Shown: positions 25,063 through 33,538 of the stretch, one piece after another
Layout of the letters: every line of letters begins with the position of its first letter
Position numbering within the stretch: position 1 is the first letter of the stretch
Assembly (NCBI GenBank): GCA_946997485.1
Contig: CAMPVF010000007.1
Location: 22,296-86,295 of the forward strand
Source of the DNA: an uncultured Atopobium sp.
Lineage (GTDB): Bacteria; Actinomycetota; Coriobacteriia; Coriobacteriales; Atopobiaceae
Direction: 5' to 3'
Length of the DNA: 64,000 nucleotides
Notes under the pieces: generated by a model
The model's input: the letters and a program-made list of their open reading frames with translations, nothing else
What the model was told of the DNA's origin: nothing
Databases searched by the model: none
Program-made: the position numbers and the translations under genes

Positions 25063-25155
25063 CAAAAAAGCGGGAACCAACACAAAATCCTATCGAGAGT
25101 GTAGTCTGACGTTTTAGATTAACTCTCACTAGAACTTGTGTGTTCCCGCTTTAAG
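25063..25155. terminator. Long bidirectional hairpin between purH and the surface-protein gene
   Basis: AAAGCGGGAA (25067-25076) pairs with TTCCCGCTTT (25143-25152); the stem continues with CACAA/TTGTG, and GAGAGT/ACTCTC form an inner stem. A-run and T-run flank it. It separates convergent genes, so termination in both directions is likely, but the branched ~70-base interior is larger than a normal terminator loop. Confidence 0.7.
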
Positions 25156-25270
25156 CTAGCATAATCTCATACACTACGTGCGCCCACGTGTCTTCGCGCT
25201 TATATGCTCTTATGCGACCGTCGCGACAAAACATACGTAGACATACTCGTGGTATACCAGCAATCTCCCA

Positions 25271-26359
25271 CTATTTCACAACGTACCAATTAATATCTTG
25301 TTTTACCCAGCCATCCTTAACGCACTTGTTGATTTCATCCTCGTCAGCTGTGAAAAGGTGTGTAAATTTATCCGTATACGGATTGAACAGTGTTACCATA
25401 CCAACTGCACCTTTTGCATCCTTATCAGCGCTGTAGAATTTAACACCTTCATCAATCCAGCCTGCCTTTACACAACTGGCAATATCGTCGGCTTTCTTCG
25501 TGTAGTAGTGATCACCTGACCAACGGTTATACAAACGGTGTACTTCAACGCCTTTACCACGTGGTGTTTTTCCAACAACTTTCTCAAAGTTCCAACCTAT
25601 TTTTACAAGATTGTCTTTTTCTACTGGATTGATGGTATAAAGGTGCTCATGAGAGTAAGGATTGTACAGGCGATACATGGTTCCATCGCCAAATTCATCC
25701 TTTTCCATACTCGCTTTAACCTTAGGTGGCAAACAGTCGGTTACAATATCATAATTGCTTTCAAAATTTTCGACATTAGTATATTGCTTAAGGTTTTCGA
25801 AATATAAAGCTCTAGTTGGATTCTCGTCGCTGTAATTCATGATTGAAATTCGTTTAAGCTGAGGATTATCCTTATAGCGTGACGCAAACTCATTAAGGAT
25901 GGAGTCGACTTCTGGAGCATATCCGACTGTTCTAATTTCTAAAGATGAAATATTAGGCATATTGTCAAGATCGCTTAAATCGCCTATAACACCGTCTGCA
26001 ACGCGGCGAAAAACCGAAAGATTTTTTATCTTTTTAAGGTCGCCATAGGTAAATCCGCTTGTTTGAATACGCTTATAATCATCCCTAGATAAATTCATGT
26101 CTAATGAATCATATGCAATAACTTTTAGTGCTGGATTTTTAAACCGATACACGGTGTTATCAGTAGGATTGGCAACTTTTTCAGGACCATCTGGTATGGT
26201 GAGAGGGTCAAAATAGCTGTATGCAAAATAGCTGTGTTCACCACCTGTACCACCATCGGCAAATACTTGTGGAGCAGTAACGCAAAGTGCAGCAGCCGAT
26301 CCCGCAGCCAAGCTAAGAGAAAGACCGCAGCTGACAACCGCTTTTGCAATTGGTTTCAT
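25271..26359 (-). CDS. Secreted protein with C-terminal DUF5648-type repeats
   Basis: The 362-residue protein begins with a classical signal peptide (MKPIAKAVVSCGLSLSLAAG, cleavage probably after VFADGG). The middle (about 60-215) is leucine-rich with LRR-like spacing. The C-terminal half has three ~45-residue repeats of the type LYNPYSHEHLYT, RLYNRWSGDHYYT and LFNPYTDKFTHLFT, each ending in a G-W motif; these match the DUF5648 repeat common in surface proteins of gut actinobacteria and Firmicutes. An LPXTG anchor is absent, so it is released or held by the repeats. ATG 26359 follows GAAAGG. A role in cell-surface or polymer binding is likely but unproven. Confidence 0.82.
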   Translation of the reverse strand: MKPIAKAVVSCGLSLSLAAGSAAALCVTAPQVFADGGTGGEHSYFAYSYFDPLTIPDGPEKVANPTDNTVYRFKNPALKVIAYDSLDMNLSRDDYKRIQTSGFTYGDLKKIKNLSVFRRVADGVIGDLSDLDNMPNISSLEIRTVGYAPEVDSILNEFASRYKDNPQLKRISIMNYSDENPTRALYFENLKQYTNVENFESNYDIVTDCLPPKVKASMEKDEFGDGTMYRLYNPYSHEHLYTINPVEKDNLVKIGWNFEKVVGKTPRGKGVEVHRLYNRWSGDHYYTKKADDIASCVKAGWIDEGVKFYSADKDAKGAVGMVTLFNPYTDKFTHLFTADEDEINKCVKDGWVKQDINWYVVK

Positions 26360-26546
26360 GAGACATCCTTTCAGATTGGCGAATGTTACTTGTAGTATAA
26401 GCCTCTAAAAGTATGAGTGCAATGAATTGATATGCAGCCAATCGTTGGGATGAAACGTGTTCACTCGTTGGAAAAAGCCTGGTAAACATATGTGAGCGAA
26501 TGAGACACACATACACGCATGTAACCATATGCGTGTAACCATACTA

Positions 26547-26573
26547 AAACGGTGCGCAGGACGCGCACCGTTT
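26547..26573 (-). terminator. Intrinsic terminator after the cold-shock gene
   Basis: AAACGGTGCGC and GCGCACCGTTT form an 11-bp stem with a 5-base loop, 20 bases after the csp stop; TTTTAG follows on the minus strand. Confidence 0.85.
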
Positions 26574-26592
26574 GTGTTAGTATGCGTTAGCG

Positions 26593-26796
26593 TTATGCTC
26601 GGCGAACGTTGGAAGCCTGAAGCTTGCCATTCTGACCAGTGGTTACATCAAACTCAACAGCCTGACCTTCTTCAAGTGTTTTGAAGCCGTCCATTTGAAT
26701 TTCACTAAAGTGAACAAACAAATCGTCGCCGTCTTCACGAGAAATAAAGCCGTAGCCCTTGTCTGGATTGAACCACTTAACCGTACCTTGAGCCAT
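26593..26796 (-). CDS. csp: Cold-shock protein (CspA family)
   Basis: This 67-residue single OB-fold protein binds single-stranded RNA and DNA and acts as an RNA chaperone. The two nucleic-acid-binding motifs KGYGFIS (RNP1) and DDLFVHFSE (RNP2) are intact and the length is normal for the family. ATG 26796 follows AGAAAGG. The leader back to about 27000 is long and GC-rich with an AT-rich promoter-like end near 26960-26990, which fits the long structured leaders of csp genes; no cold-box could be verified. Confidence 0.95.
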   Translation of the reverse strand: MAQGTVKWFNPDKGYGFISREDGDDLFVHFSEIQMDGFKTLEEGQAVEFDVTTGQNGKLQASNVRRA

Positions 26797-27054
26797 GTCG
26801 TGCCTTTCTAACTAGTCCCGAAGGACATAAACGACGCGCGCTACGCAGCACGCGCAATGCCAAGCAATTCAGTACCCATGGAGCACAACCCGCACGTGGC
26901 ACGTGACCGAAAACCACGTGTGACGTGTGCGATGCTTGCTCGAGGAACGTCGATTGCTCTTCTATAATACCCTAAAAGTTATATAAAATGTTCAAGAAAT
27001 ATTCACACAATTGAAGTTTTTATGACGAAAGCGCAACACAGGTAGTTTTCACCA

Positions 27055-27447
27055 TTAGTTGAGGGCGTCATTAAGCGCATGAAAACGATATGGTGGCTGT
27101 GTTCCGTCGCAGTTAAACGCATGTTCAATGGCTTCTGCCTTGTCGAGCGCGTCGCAGCACGCATCATCAGCATCGCAGCGGTCGTACAGCAGCGCTTCCT
27201 TGCGCAACACGAAGGCAATTTCGTGCGAAACGTCGGCGCCAATACCCGAAAGTTCCATCATGATAACAAGCGACTGCGGAGCCAGCGTTTGCACCACGCC
27301 CGGTGACAAATTGAGCAGCTCACCAATTGCACCATCAACATCGCCAAGAAGTGAAAGGTCGCCTTCCTTCCACGCGCGCGTAAGCGGCAGCGTAATTGAA
27401 CTCACAAACTTTTTGAGGGCTTCTTCGAGATAATCCTTGTGAAGCAT
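27055..27447 (-). CDS. Conserved-looking small cytoplasmic protein, function unknown
   Basis: ATG 27447 is preceded by GAAAGGATAGCT, which fixes the start of a 130-residue protein; the open frame upstream runs through a tandem repeat and is not credible. The sequence is helical and acidic (MLHKDYLEEALKKFVSS ... LLNLSPGVVQTLAPQSLVIMMELSGIGADVS), with no signal peptide or membrane helix. I do not recognise the family with confidence. The leader carries a 16-bp tandem duplication (GCTGGCATGTAAACGY at 27461-27492). It lies between csp and ruvB on the same strand. Confidence 0.7.
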   Translation of the reverse strand: MLHKDYLEEALKKFVSSITLPLTRAWKEGDLSLLGDVDGAIGELLNLSPGVVQTLAPQSLVIMMELSGIGADVSHEIAFVLRKEALLYDRCDADDACCDALDKAEAIEHAFNCDGTQPPYRFHALNDALN

Positions 27448-27460
27448 AGCTATCCTTTCT

Positions 27461-27492
27461 GCTGGCATGTAAACGTGCTGGCATGTAAACGC
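27461..27492. repeat. 16-bp tandem duplication in a gene leader
   Basis: GCTGGCATGTAAACGT (27461-27476) is followed at once by GCTGGCATGTAAACGC (27477-27492), just upstream of the ribosome site of the gene starting at 27447. Confidence 0.9.
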
Positions 27493-27547
27493 GCACGATT
27501 GCGAGACGTTTGGCACGCACGAAGCAACATGCTAACGATTTGCCACC

Positions 27548-28657
27548 TTACTGCGACATTGGCGCAGGTAATCCTACGTGTTCAAACGCCATACTCGTAG
27601 CTTGCCTTCCCTGGGGCGTACGCACGAGCAAGCCTTGTTGCAGCAAATATGGCTCGTAGACATCCTCAAGCGTTGCCGGATCTTCGCCCACTGCAGACGA
27701 CAGCGTGGTAAGACCCACCGGACGGCCGCGGAACGTTTTGCACAACGCATCGAGAATTTTTTTGTCCATCCAATCGAGGCCAAGCTCATCGATTTCAAAA
27801 AATTTAAGCGCGTCGCTGGCAACATCCCAGCTAATAGTACCCGCAGCCCGCACCTGTGCATAGTCGCGCACGCGCTTAAGTAGGCGGTTTGCCAAACGCG
27901 GCGTACCACGCGAACGCGAAGCAATTTCGAGCGCACCCTGCCTGTCGATGTCCACCTGCAAAATGCCCGCCGAGCGGGTAACAATGGCGGCAAGCTCCTC
28001 CACAGAATAGTAATCGAGCTGGTAGGATATGCCAAAACGGTCGCGTAAAGGACCGCTTAGCAAACCGGTACGTGTAGTGGCGCCAATCAGCGTAAAGTGC
28101 GGCAAATCGAGACGAATCGAGCGTGCAGCCGGGCCTTTACCAATAACAATGTCGAGCACAAAGTCTTCCATGGCGGGGTATAGTACTTCTTCAATTTGGT
28201 GATTAAGGCGGTGGATTTCGTCGACAAAAAGCACGTCGCCTTCCTCAAGATTGGTAAGAAGCGCTGCTAAATCGCCCGTACGCGTAATGGCTGGACCCGA
28301 CGTTGTTTTAAGGCGCGCATTCATCTCGTGCGCCACGATAGATGCAAGCGTTGTTTTACCCAAACCCGGAGGGCCCGAAAAAAGCACGTGGTCAAGCGTT
28401 TCGTTGCGCTCTTTTGCAGCCGAAATAAGCACGCGCATGTTTTCGCGGACACGCGTTTGACCGCAATAATCGCTCAGCGTTTCGGGGCGAAGTGAGCGCT
28501 CAACATCAATATCCTCATCGGTGCAGGTAGGGTCAACGTTACGCGGTAGTGCGGCAGCGGGCGAACTTTCGTGCGCGGAAGCGTATGCAGCTGTGTGCAC
28601 GTTACCCTGCGTGCTCGGCTCGTCTTCAAATAAATTGTCGTGCGTGTTTTCCCACAT
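27548..28657 (-). CDS. ruvB: Holliday junction branch migration helicase RuvB
   Basis: RuvB is the hexameric AAA+ motor that moves Holliday junctions with RuvA. The 369-residue protein shows Walker A GPPGLGKTT, Walker B LFVDEIHRL, sensor region GATTRTG and the C-terminal winged helix (RLNFLK-equivalent DALKFFEIDELGLDWMD ... PYLLQQGLL). The first ~50 residues are a non-conserved acidic/Ala extension beyond the usual ~330-345 residues. ATG 28657 follows AAGGATAAC. It is separated from ruvA by 156 bases of GC-rich sequence, so it may have its own transcription start, unlike the tight ruvCA pair. Confidence 0.97.
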   Translation of the reverse strand: MWENTHDNLFEDEPSTQGNVHTAAYASAHESSPAAALPRNVDPTCTDEDIDVERSLRPETLSDYCGQTRVRENMRVLISAAKERNETLDHVLFSGPPGLGKTTLASIVAHEMNARLKTTSGPAITRTGDLAALLTNLEEGDVLFVDEIHRLNHQIEEVLYPAMEDFVLDIVIGKGPAARSIRLDLPHFTLIGATTRTGLLSGPLRDRFGISYQLDYYSVEELAAIVTRSAGILQVDIDRQGALEIASRSRGTPRLANRLLKRVRDYAQVRAAGTISWDVASDALKFFEIDELGLDWMDKKILDALCKTFRGRPVGLTTLSSAVGEDPATLEDVYEPYLLQQGLLVRTPQGRQATSMAFEHVGLPAPMSQ

Positions 28658-28813
28658 ACGTTATCCTTACCTTACGTTATACGATGCATACCTGCAAATA
28701 GTGCACGGTTCGCGTTGCACCAGGTGGCGCGTTGCTCCAGATGACTCCAGGCGGCGCGGAGTGCGGCCCGTGCACAGCGCAGGCTCGCGCCCGTGCGGCG
28801 TGCGCGTCCTTTA

Positions 28814-29440
28814 TTATAACCCTCGCGCAAGGCTACGTAATGCCTGCGCTACCAGCGATTCTGCTGTTTGATTATCCGTGCTACAGCCTTCAAGCGCACG
28901 TTCAATTTCTACCGCCGTAAAGCCCATCGATGCAAGCGCTGCACGCGCATCAAACATCGGATCGCCGCGCTGCTCTAAAGACGCCGCTTTTGCGCTTGGT
29001 GCGGCTGCAGATACGCACCCTTGCAGCTCACCTGTGCGTGCACACATATCGGCAAGCTCAAGCAGCAGGCGCTGTGCCTTCTTTTTTCCAACACCACTTA
29101 CCTGCGACATCGCCGCCACATCCTGCGTTTGTGCAATCGTGAGCAGCTGCGAAGGTGTATACAGCGACAAAATTGCCAGGGCGAGTTTTGGCCCCACGCC
29201 CGAAATGCTAATAATAGTATCGAACATAAGACGCTCGTACGCATCAGCAAATCCATACAGCTCAAGGGCATTTTCTTTTACGATCATACGCGTGAGCAAC
29301 ACAAACGGACTTCCCTTTTCGGCTGGCAGGTGTGCTGCGCAGCTTGCCGAAATGCCCAGCTCATAGCCAACGCCAGCCACATCAATTATTACGTGTGAGC
29401 TTGTAAGCTCAACGAGCGTTCCCGAAAGCTGTACAATCAT
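28814..29440 (-). CDS. ruvA: Holliday junction-binding protein RuvA
   Basis: RuvA binds the four-way junction as a tetramer and loads RuvB. The 208-residue protein has the N-terminal OB fold (MIVQLSGTLVEL ... VAGVGYELGIS), two helix-hairpin-helix motifs (ISGVGPKLAL and VSGVGKKKAQRLLLEL) and a flexible linker before the C-terminal UBA-like domain III (FDARAALASMGFTAVEIERAL) that touches RuvB. Length is normal. Its ATG overlaps the ruvC stop by four bases (ATGA), so the two are translationally coupled. Confidence 0.97.
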   Translation of the reverse strand: MIVQLSGTLVELTSSHVIIDVAGVGYELGISASCAAHLPAEKGSPFVLLTRMIVKENALELYGFADAYERLMFDTIISISGVGPKLALAILSLYTPSQLLTIAQTQDVAAMSQVSGVGKKKAQRLLLELADMCARTGELQGCVSAAAPSAKAASLEQRGDPMFDARAALASMGFTAVEIERALEGCSTDNQTAESLVAQALRSLARGL

Positions 29441-30090
29441 GAGCTATTTCTCCTGCTTTGTCGTGTTTTGTTCATAACGTTACCCTTACCATGTGCATAA
29501 TCGGCGTGCGCCTGTGTTGCCGCCTGCGTGTGCTCACGTGCAAGCGCGCGCTCGTAGGCCTGCTGCGCAGTAAGCTGCTCGAGCATTTGCACAGATGCCG
29601 ATTTATACGCCAAACGCTGCGTGCTTTGAGCATTGTGATGGCAAATAGCTGCGGCAAGCGCATCAGCGCAGTGATCGGGTCTGGGGTCGTGGTCGAGTTT
29701 AAGAATCGTGCGCACCATATAGATAACCTGGCGCTTATCTGCCGAACCCGTGCCAACAACAGCCTGTTTTATCTGCATAGGCGTGTACTCGCCCAGTACA
29801 ATGCCTGCCCGTGCACACGCAACCAGCGCCGCGCCGCGGGCATGGGCAGTAGCAATTGCCGAAGCGGTGTTCTCGCCAAAAAATATCTTTTCGATAGCAA
29901 CTTCAGCAGGTGCATATGTACAAATTGCCTGCTCAATGCCATCGTAAATACTACCCAACCGACGGTCAAGCGATTCTGCAGCATGCGTGGTAATGCAGCC
30001 GTACGCGCGCGCACGACACACACTGCCCTTCGTTTCGATAATGCCCCAGCCCGTATGCGCAAGTCCGGGGTCGATGCCAAGAATAATCAT
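29437..30090 (-). CDS. ruvC: Crossover junction endonuclease RuvC
   Basis: RuvC cuts Holliday junctions symmetrically as a dimer. The 217-residue protein has the RNase H-like fold with the acidic residues visible in GIDPGLAHTGW (Asp7), AIEKIFFGEN (Glu) and DHCADALAAAICH (two Asp). The last ~50 residues form a basic, Ala/Gln-rich tail that makes it longer than the typical ~165-175 residues. It leads the ruvCA pair and lies 48 bases downstream of the NadE-like gene on the same strand. Confidence 0.96.
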   Translation of the reverse strand: MIILGIDPGLAHTGWGIIETKGSVCRARAYGCITTHAAESLDRRLGSIYDGIEQAICTYAPAEVAIEKIFFGENTASAIATAHARGAALVACARAGIVLGEYTPMQIKQAVVGTGSADKRQVIYMVRTILKLDHDPRPDHCADALAAAICHHNAQSTQRLAYKSASVQMLEQLTAQQAYERALAREHTQAATQAHADYAHGKGNVMNKTRQSRRNSS

Positions 30091-30138
30091 GCTACCAGCT
30101 CATTTACCTAAAACACAGTTGAAATTGCTGCGCTGCAG

Positions 30139-33100
30139 CTAATTAATCGAAAACGGATTGTTAGATGCATTGTGATGCTCAGCATTAACAACGCCCTGCG
30201 TGCTTGCAATCACAGCGTCAAGTGCAGCGTCATTGAACCCCTTCGACGCGGACGTATGCGTGCCATGCGCTTTGTCGTTTTGTGCATCGGCGCGCGCTTT
30301 CGCTTTTGCGTCACGCTGGTCGAGCTTCTCTAAATATGCACGCGTATGCATACAATCAACAATATACCCCAGCAAAAATACCAAATGTTCTTTTGCATGC
30401 CGCTTGTCTGCCGCAGTTACCTGCTCTTTTGATTCTATCGAATTTAACAATGCATCCATGATGTAAAAACCTGAATCGGGGTTATCATGGGCAGCAACTT
30501 CAATTGTTGACATTAAATGCACAATCATCTCATCTGGTGTTGGCGCATGCACCACGCCATCTGCATCCACCCCACCTGCAGGTCTATATAGCTGCGCATC
30601 GAGCTCGTCCTCATCTAAATTCTGCAAAAATTCGTCAATCGAACCGGCACCTGCTGCATTACGTGCACGCTGAATGGTGTCTTGCACATCGGGCACCTGA
30701 GGCTCATCAGCCTCATCATCCGCATCAAGGTCATCAAACTCATCGAGCTCATCATCTTCGTCCTTGTGAGCGTGCGAATGCGAAATCTCGGCACCCATTT
30801 CCGTAAGCGCATGTTCAATAGCTTCAATTTTGTTGCGAATTTCGGGCGGCAACTTTGTTACGTCGATGGGTTCGCCATCCATATCGGTAAGCTCGGCAGA
30901 TGCCTCTATGTGATGCACATCACCATTGTGGTCTTGCGTCGATTTTTTTATCCGAGAAAACACATCGTGCAGCTGCTTTGCAATGTCTTCGGGATTGCTC
31001 GCGCCATTAATATACATAACGCCAGTTATATGCCCGTCGTCATCATCACTATCAGAGTCTCTATCGCTTGTTTGCTCGTCTGCGTCATCACTATCGTCCT
31101 TGTCATCAGAAGAAAAAAGCAGATCGGAAAAATGCCGCATCGCTTGTGCGCGGGCTTCGTTTTCATCCTCTTCATCATCATCGGGATCGGTACCGTCCGC
31201 ATAATAGCTGTCATTGTAGTACGCATCGTATTGCTCGTCAGTAAGTTCATCATCGTCGTAATCGTCATCATCGTAATCGCCAGCATCACAATCGCGCGGC
31301 ACGTCGCTATCCAAATCATTGCCACCACGCGTGTTTGGATTATTGGCACCTCTGGTAGTATCGCTGGTAGTATCGTTGTCATCATCACGATTTGCCATGT
31401 GAAGGAGCTGCGCAAACTCGTCAACGTTTTTTATGCCAAACGCTTGCGCAAGCTCCGCAATACTGTCGTTTACAGCAGCGTGCGTGCTTGTTGCATCTGC
31501 ACCATCAGCACACAGGCCATCGGCAAGCTGTGTATCAATATCAGCGCAAGAGGAGTCAACATAGTGCTCCATAACGCTCCGATGCGCATACGGTTTACGT
31601 GTGCACGTTAAAACGTCACGCAGCGGCACCACGCTCAGCTGCACAACGGGAAACTGCGCACGACGGGTACCCGCTGCATTTGCTATATACTCACACATAA
31701 CACTGCGTTCAGGCAAAGGATTGCGATTGATACGAGGCTGCTTATGCAGCATGGCGCGGCGATAGCGCGGGTGCATCATAAACAATGCCCAGTCCAATGC
31801 GTTGTCGAGTACTTTTGGACCTGCAAGCTGTATCTGTTGATACTCATCTGCAAGCTGCGCACGCTCGATCCTAGAATACACGCAGCTAGGCAATACAGGC
31901 GATATATCGTTGCGTGCAGCGGCAAGCCGCAAAATATCACAAAGGTACAAATCACCAAAGGGCAGGCATAGTGCAGCAGAAACGAGATCGTTTATGCGAC
32001 GCGTAAGGCACGAAAGTTTGGTGAGCGAAGAAAAAAGTGCATACCCATTATTGGCACTCCACTGCGCAACATCGGCATGTACCATTGGCAACTTTGTTAG
32101 GGCTAGCTGCGCTTTTGGCGCGTTAGCCAAATATTCGGGGAGCGTTATGTCGCTTGTATGCACGTGCACCCCCGTTTGTTTCATAAGTCTACTTATACCA
32201 GGCTTACCCGTACACATGGGGCTGGGCGGCAGGTAAACATGCACGTGCTCACTTCCTAGCGCGTCGCAAAGAAGCACACACAAGAGGTTAGTTGCAAGCG
32301 TGCCGTCTACATAACACGCAGCGTCTGCGCACGCACTCCGTTTCATATAATCAACAACCGCGCAGGTAAGACACTTCCACACAAGGGCATACACCGCGCG
32401 AAGTGAACGCGGCACATCCGCACAATGGTTTACAACTACAGGCGCACGTAGGTTTTGTTCATCGAGCGTCTGCGCATGTTCACGTGCAGCTGTCTTATAG
32501 GCTTCGGCTACAAGGGAAAGTTCAAGATCGTTGTTAGTAGTGGGGAGAAGAACACCTGGATTGATGTCGCTCGCAGGCGCGGGTACTATAGCAGGCACAT
32601 CAATATCAGCAAGCAGCAGCTCATCGTCTTGCGCCGACGCACGGGCAACAACCTGCGCTTGTGGTAGCGCAACAAAACTGCCGCCCATAAAGCAATGATC
32701 GGTATCAAAGCCGGGTGCCTGCGCATACACAAGCGTAGATATACTCGATGAAATGTGTGGATTGGAAGCAACCATAGACTCAACAGCATACGGCAGCATA
32801 TGCAGCATATCAGACGTATCGTTACAAACCTGCTCAAGCAGTATGGGGTGCGCATCGCGCAAAATAACAATGTCGCATAACGCCGCGGACGCGCGCTGCT
32901 TTTGGGTGGCATCGTGCACGACGGGCTTTTGGATGTGCTCAAGGTCTTCACGCGAATAAACCACGCGCCATGTGCGACCACCATATACAAAGGCGTTACC
33001 TGCGTAAACGTGCTTATTATAGATGAAAAATGACATGTAGCGCGCGCTGGGTGAATCAACCAGCTTCATGCTAATGCTCGTAGGACAGTGCAAACTACGT

Positions 33101-33345
33101 GCAAGAATGTGAAGGATTTCGAGCGTACTGTGGCTGGTATGCGTCGTAGAAGTTGCAGCATCTGCCGTATGAGCATCTGCCGCAGTGGCAGGCGCACCTG
33201 GCTCAAGCGCCCACGAGGCGGCAAGCGGCCACACAACAATATCGGCATGCGCACGATATGCACGCGCATCCTCGGAGATAATACGATACAGCGCCTCTTT
33301 TTGACTGTGTGCCCACATGGTACATTGTGGTATCGCTATTCTCAT
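30139..33345 (-). CDS. NAD-synthetase-like pseudoenzyme with long acidic C-terminal region
   Basis: The 1068-residue protein aligns by eye with glutamine-dependent NAD synthetase: residues 1-250 match the nitrilase-type glutaminase (ADIVVWPL near 34-41; MGGSFVALPQAQVVARA near 220-236; ELLLADID) and residues 300-490 match the synthetase (ALGSEHVHVYLPP near 362-374; LPFGDLYLCDILRLAA near 461-476). Catalytic residues are lost: the glutaminase Glu is Leu41, the ICED Cys position reads Leu-Arg at 162-163, and the ATP-pyrophosphatase SGGxDS is replaced by YVDGTLAT (345-352). From about 650 to 1000 it is extremely acidic with Asp/Glu runs, followed by a helical end. ATG 33345 follows AAGGAGG. It is probably not an NAD synthetase any more; a binding or regulatory role is possible. 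Confidence 0.72.
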   Translation of the reverse strand: MRIAIPQCTMWAHSQKEALYRIISEDARAYRAHADIVVWPLAASWALEPGAPATAADAHTADAATSTTHTSHSTLEILHILARSLHCPTSISMKLVDSPSARYMSFFIYNKHVYAGNAFVYGGRTWRVVYSREDLEHIQKPVVHDATQKQRASAALCDIVILRDAHPILLEQVCNDTSDMLHMLPYAVESMVASNPHISSSISTLVYAQAPGFDTDHCFMGGSFVALPQAQVVARASAQDDELLLADIDVPAIVPAPASDINPGVLLPTTNNDLELSLVAEAYKTAAREHAQTLDEQNLRAPVVVNHCADVPRSLRAVYALVWKCLTCAVVDYMKRSACADAACYVDGTLATNLLCVLLCDALGSEHVHVYLPPSPMCTGKPGISRLMKQTGVHVHTSDITLPEYLANAPKAQLALTKLPMVHADVAQWSANNGYALFSSLTKLSCLTRRINDLVSAALCLPFGDLYLCDILRLAAARNDISPVLPSCVYSRIERAQLADEYQQIQLAGPKVLDNALDWALFMMHPRYRRAMLHKQPRINRNPLPERSVMCEYIANAAGTRRAQFPVVQLSVVPLRDVLTCTRKPYAHRSVMEHYVDSSCADIDTQLADGLCADGADATSTHAAVNDSIAELAQAFGIKNVDEFAQLLHMANRDDDNDTTSDTTRGANNPNTRGGNDLDSDVPRDCDAGDYDDDDYDDDELTDEQYDAYYNDSYYADGTDPDDDEEDENEARAQAMRHFSDLLFSSDDKDDSDDADEQTSDRDSDSDDDDGHITGVMYINGASNPEDIAKQLHDVFSRIKKSTQDHNGDVHHIEASAELTDMDGEPIDVTKLPPEIRNKIEAIEHALTEMGAEISHSHAHKDEDDELDEFDDLDADDEADEPQVPDVQDTIQRARNAAGAGSIDEFLQNLDEDELDAQLYRPAGGVDADGVVHAPTPDEMIVHLMSTIEVAAHDNPDSGFYIMDALLNSIESKEQVTAADKRHAKEHLVFLLGYIVDCMHTRAYLEKLDQRDAKAKARADAQNDKAHGTHTSASKGFNDAALDAVIASTQGVVNAEHHNASNNPFSIN

Positions 33346-33538
33346 ATAAGCCTCCTTGCCAATAGTTCACCATAAACCCGCATGGTACGGCTCCGCGTAT
33401 AAACGCTGCACGAATGCGAGCTGTCTTTTGCTACATCTCAAACGCGTTGCTCAAACAGACGCGCAAACCCATACGGATGCGCAGCCCAGCTGCGCACACG
33501 CTCAAACACGGTAGTCATACTATATACTACCCGATAGC

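Noticed and set aside
30682..31611. 309-codon plus-strand frame rich in Ile/Val
   Set aside because: It is the complement of the Asp-rich tail of the NadE-like protein (GAT/GAC read backwards gives ATC/GTC), not a membrane protein.
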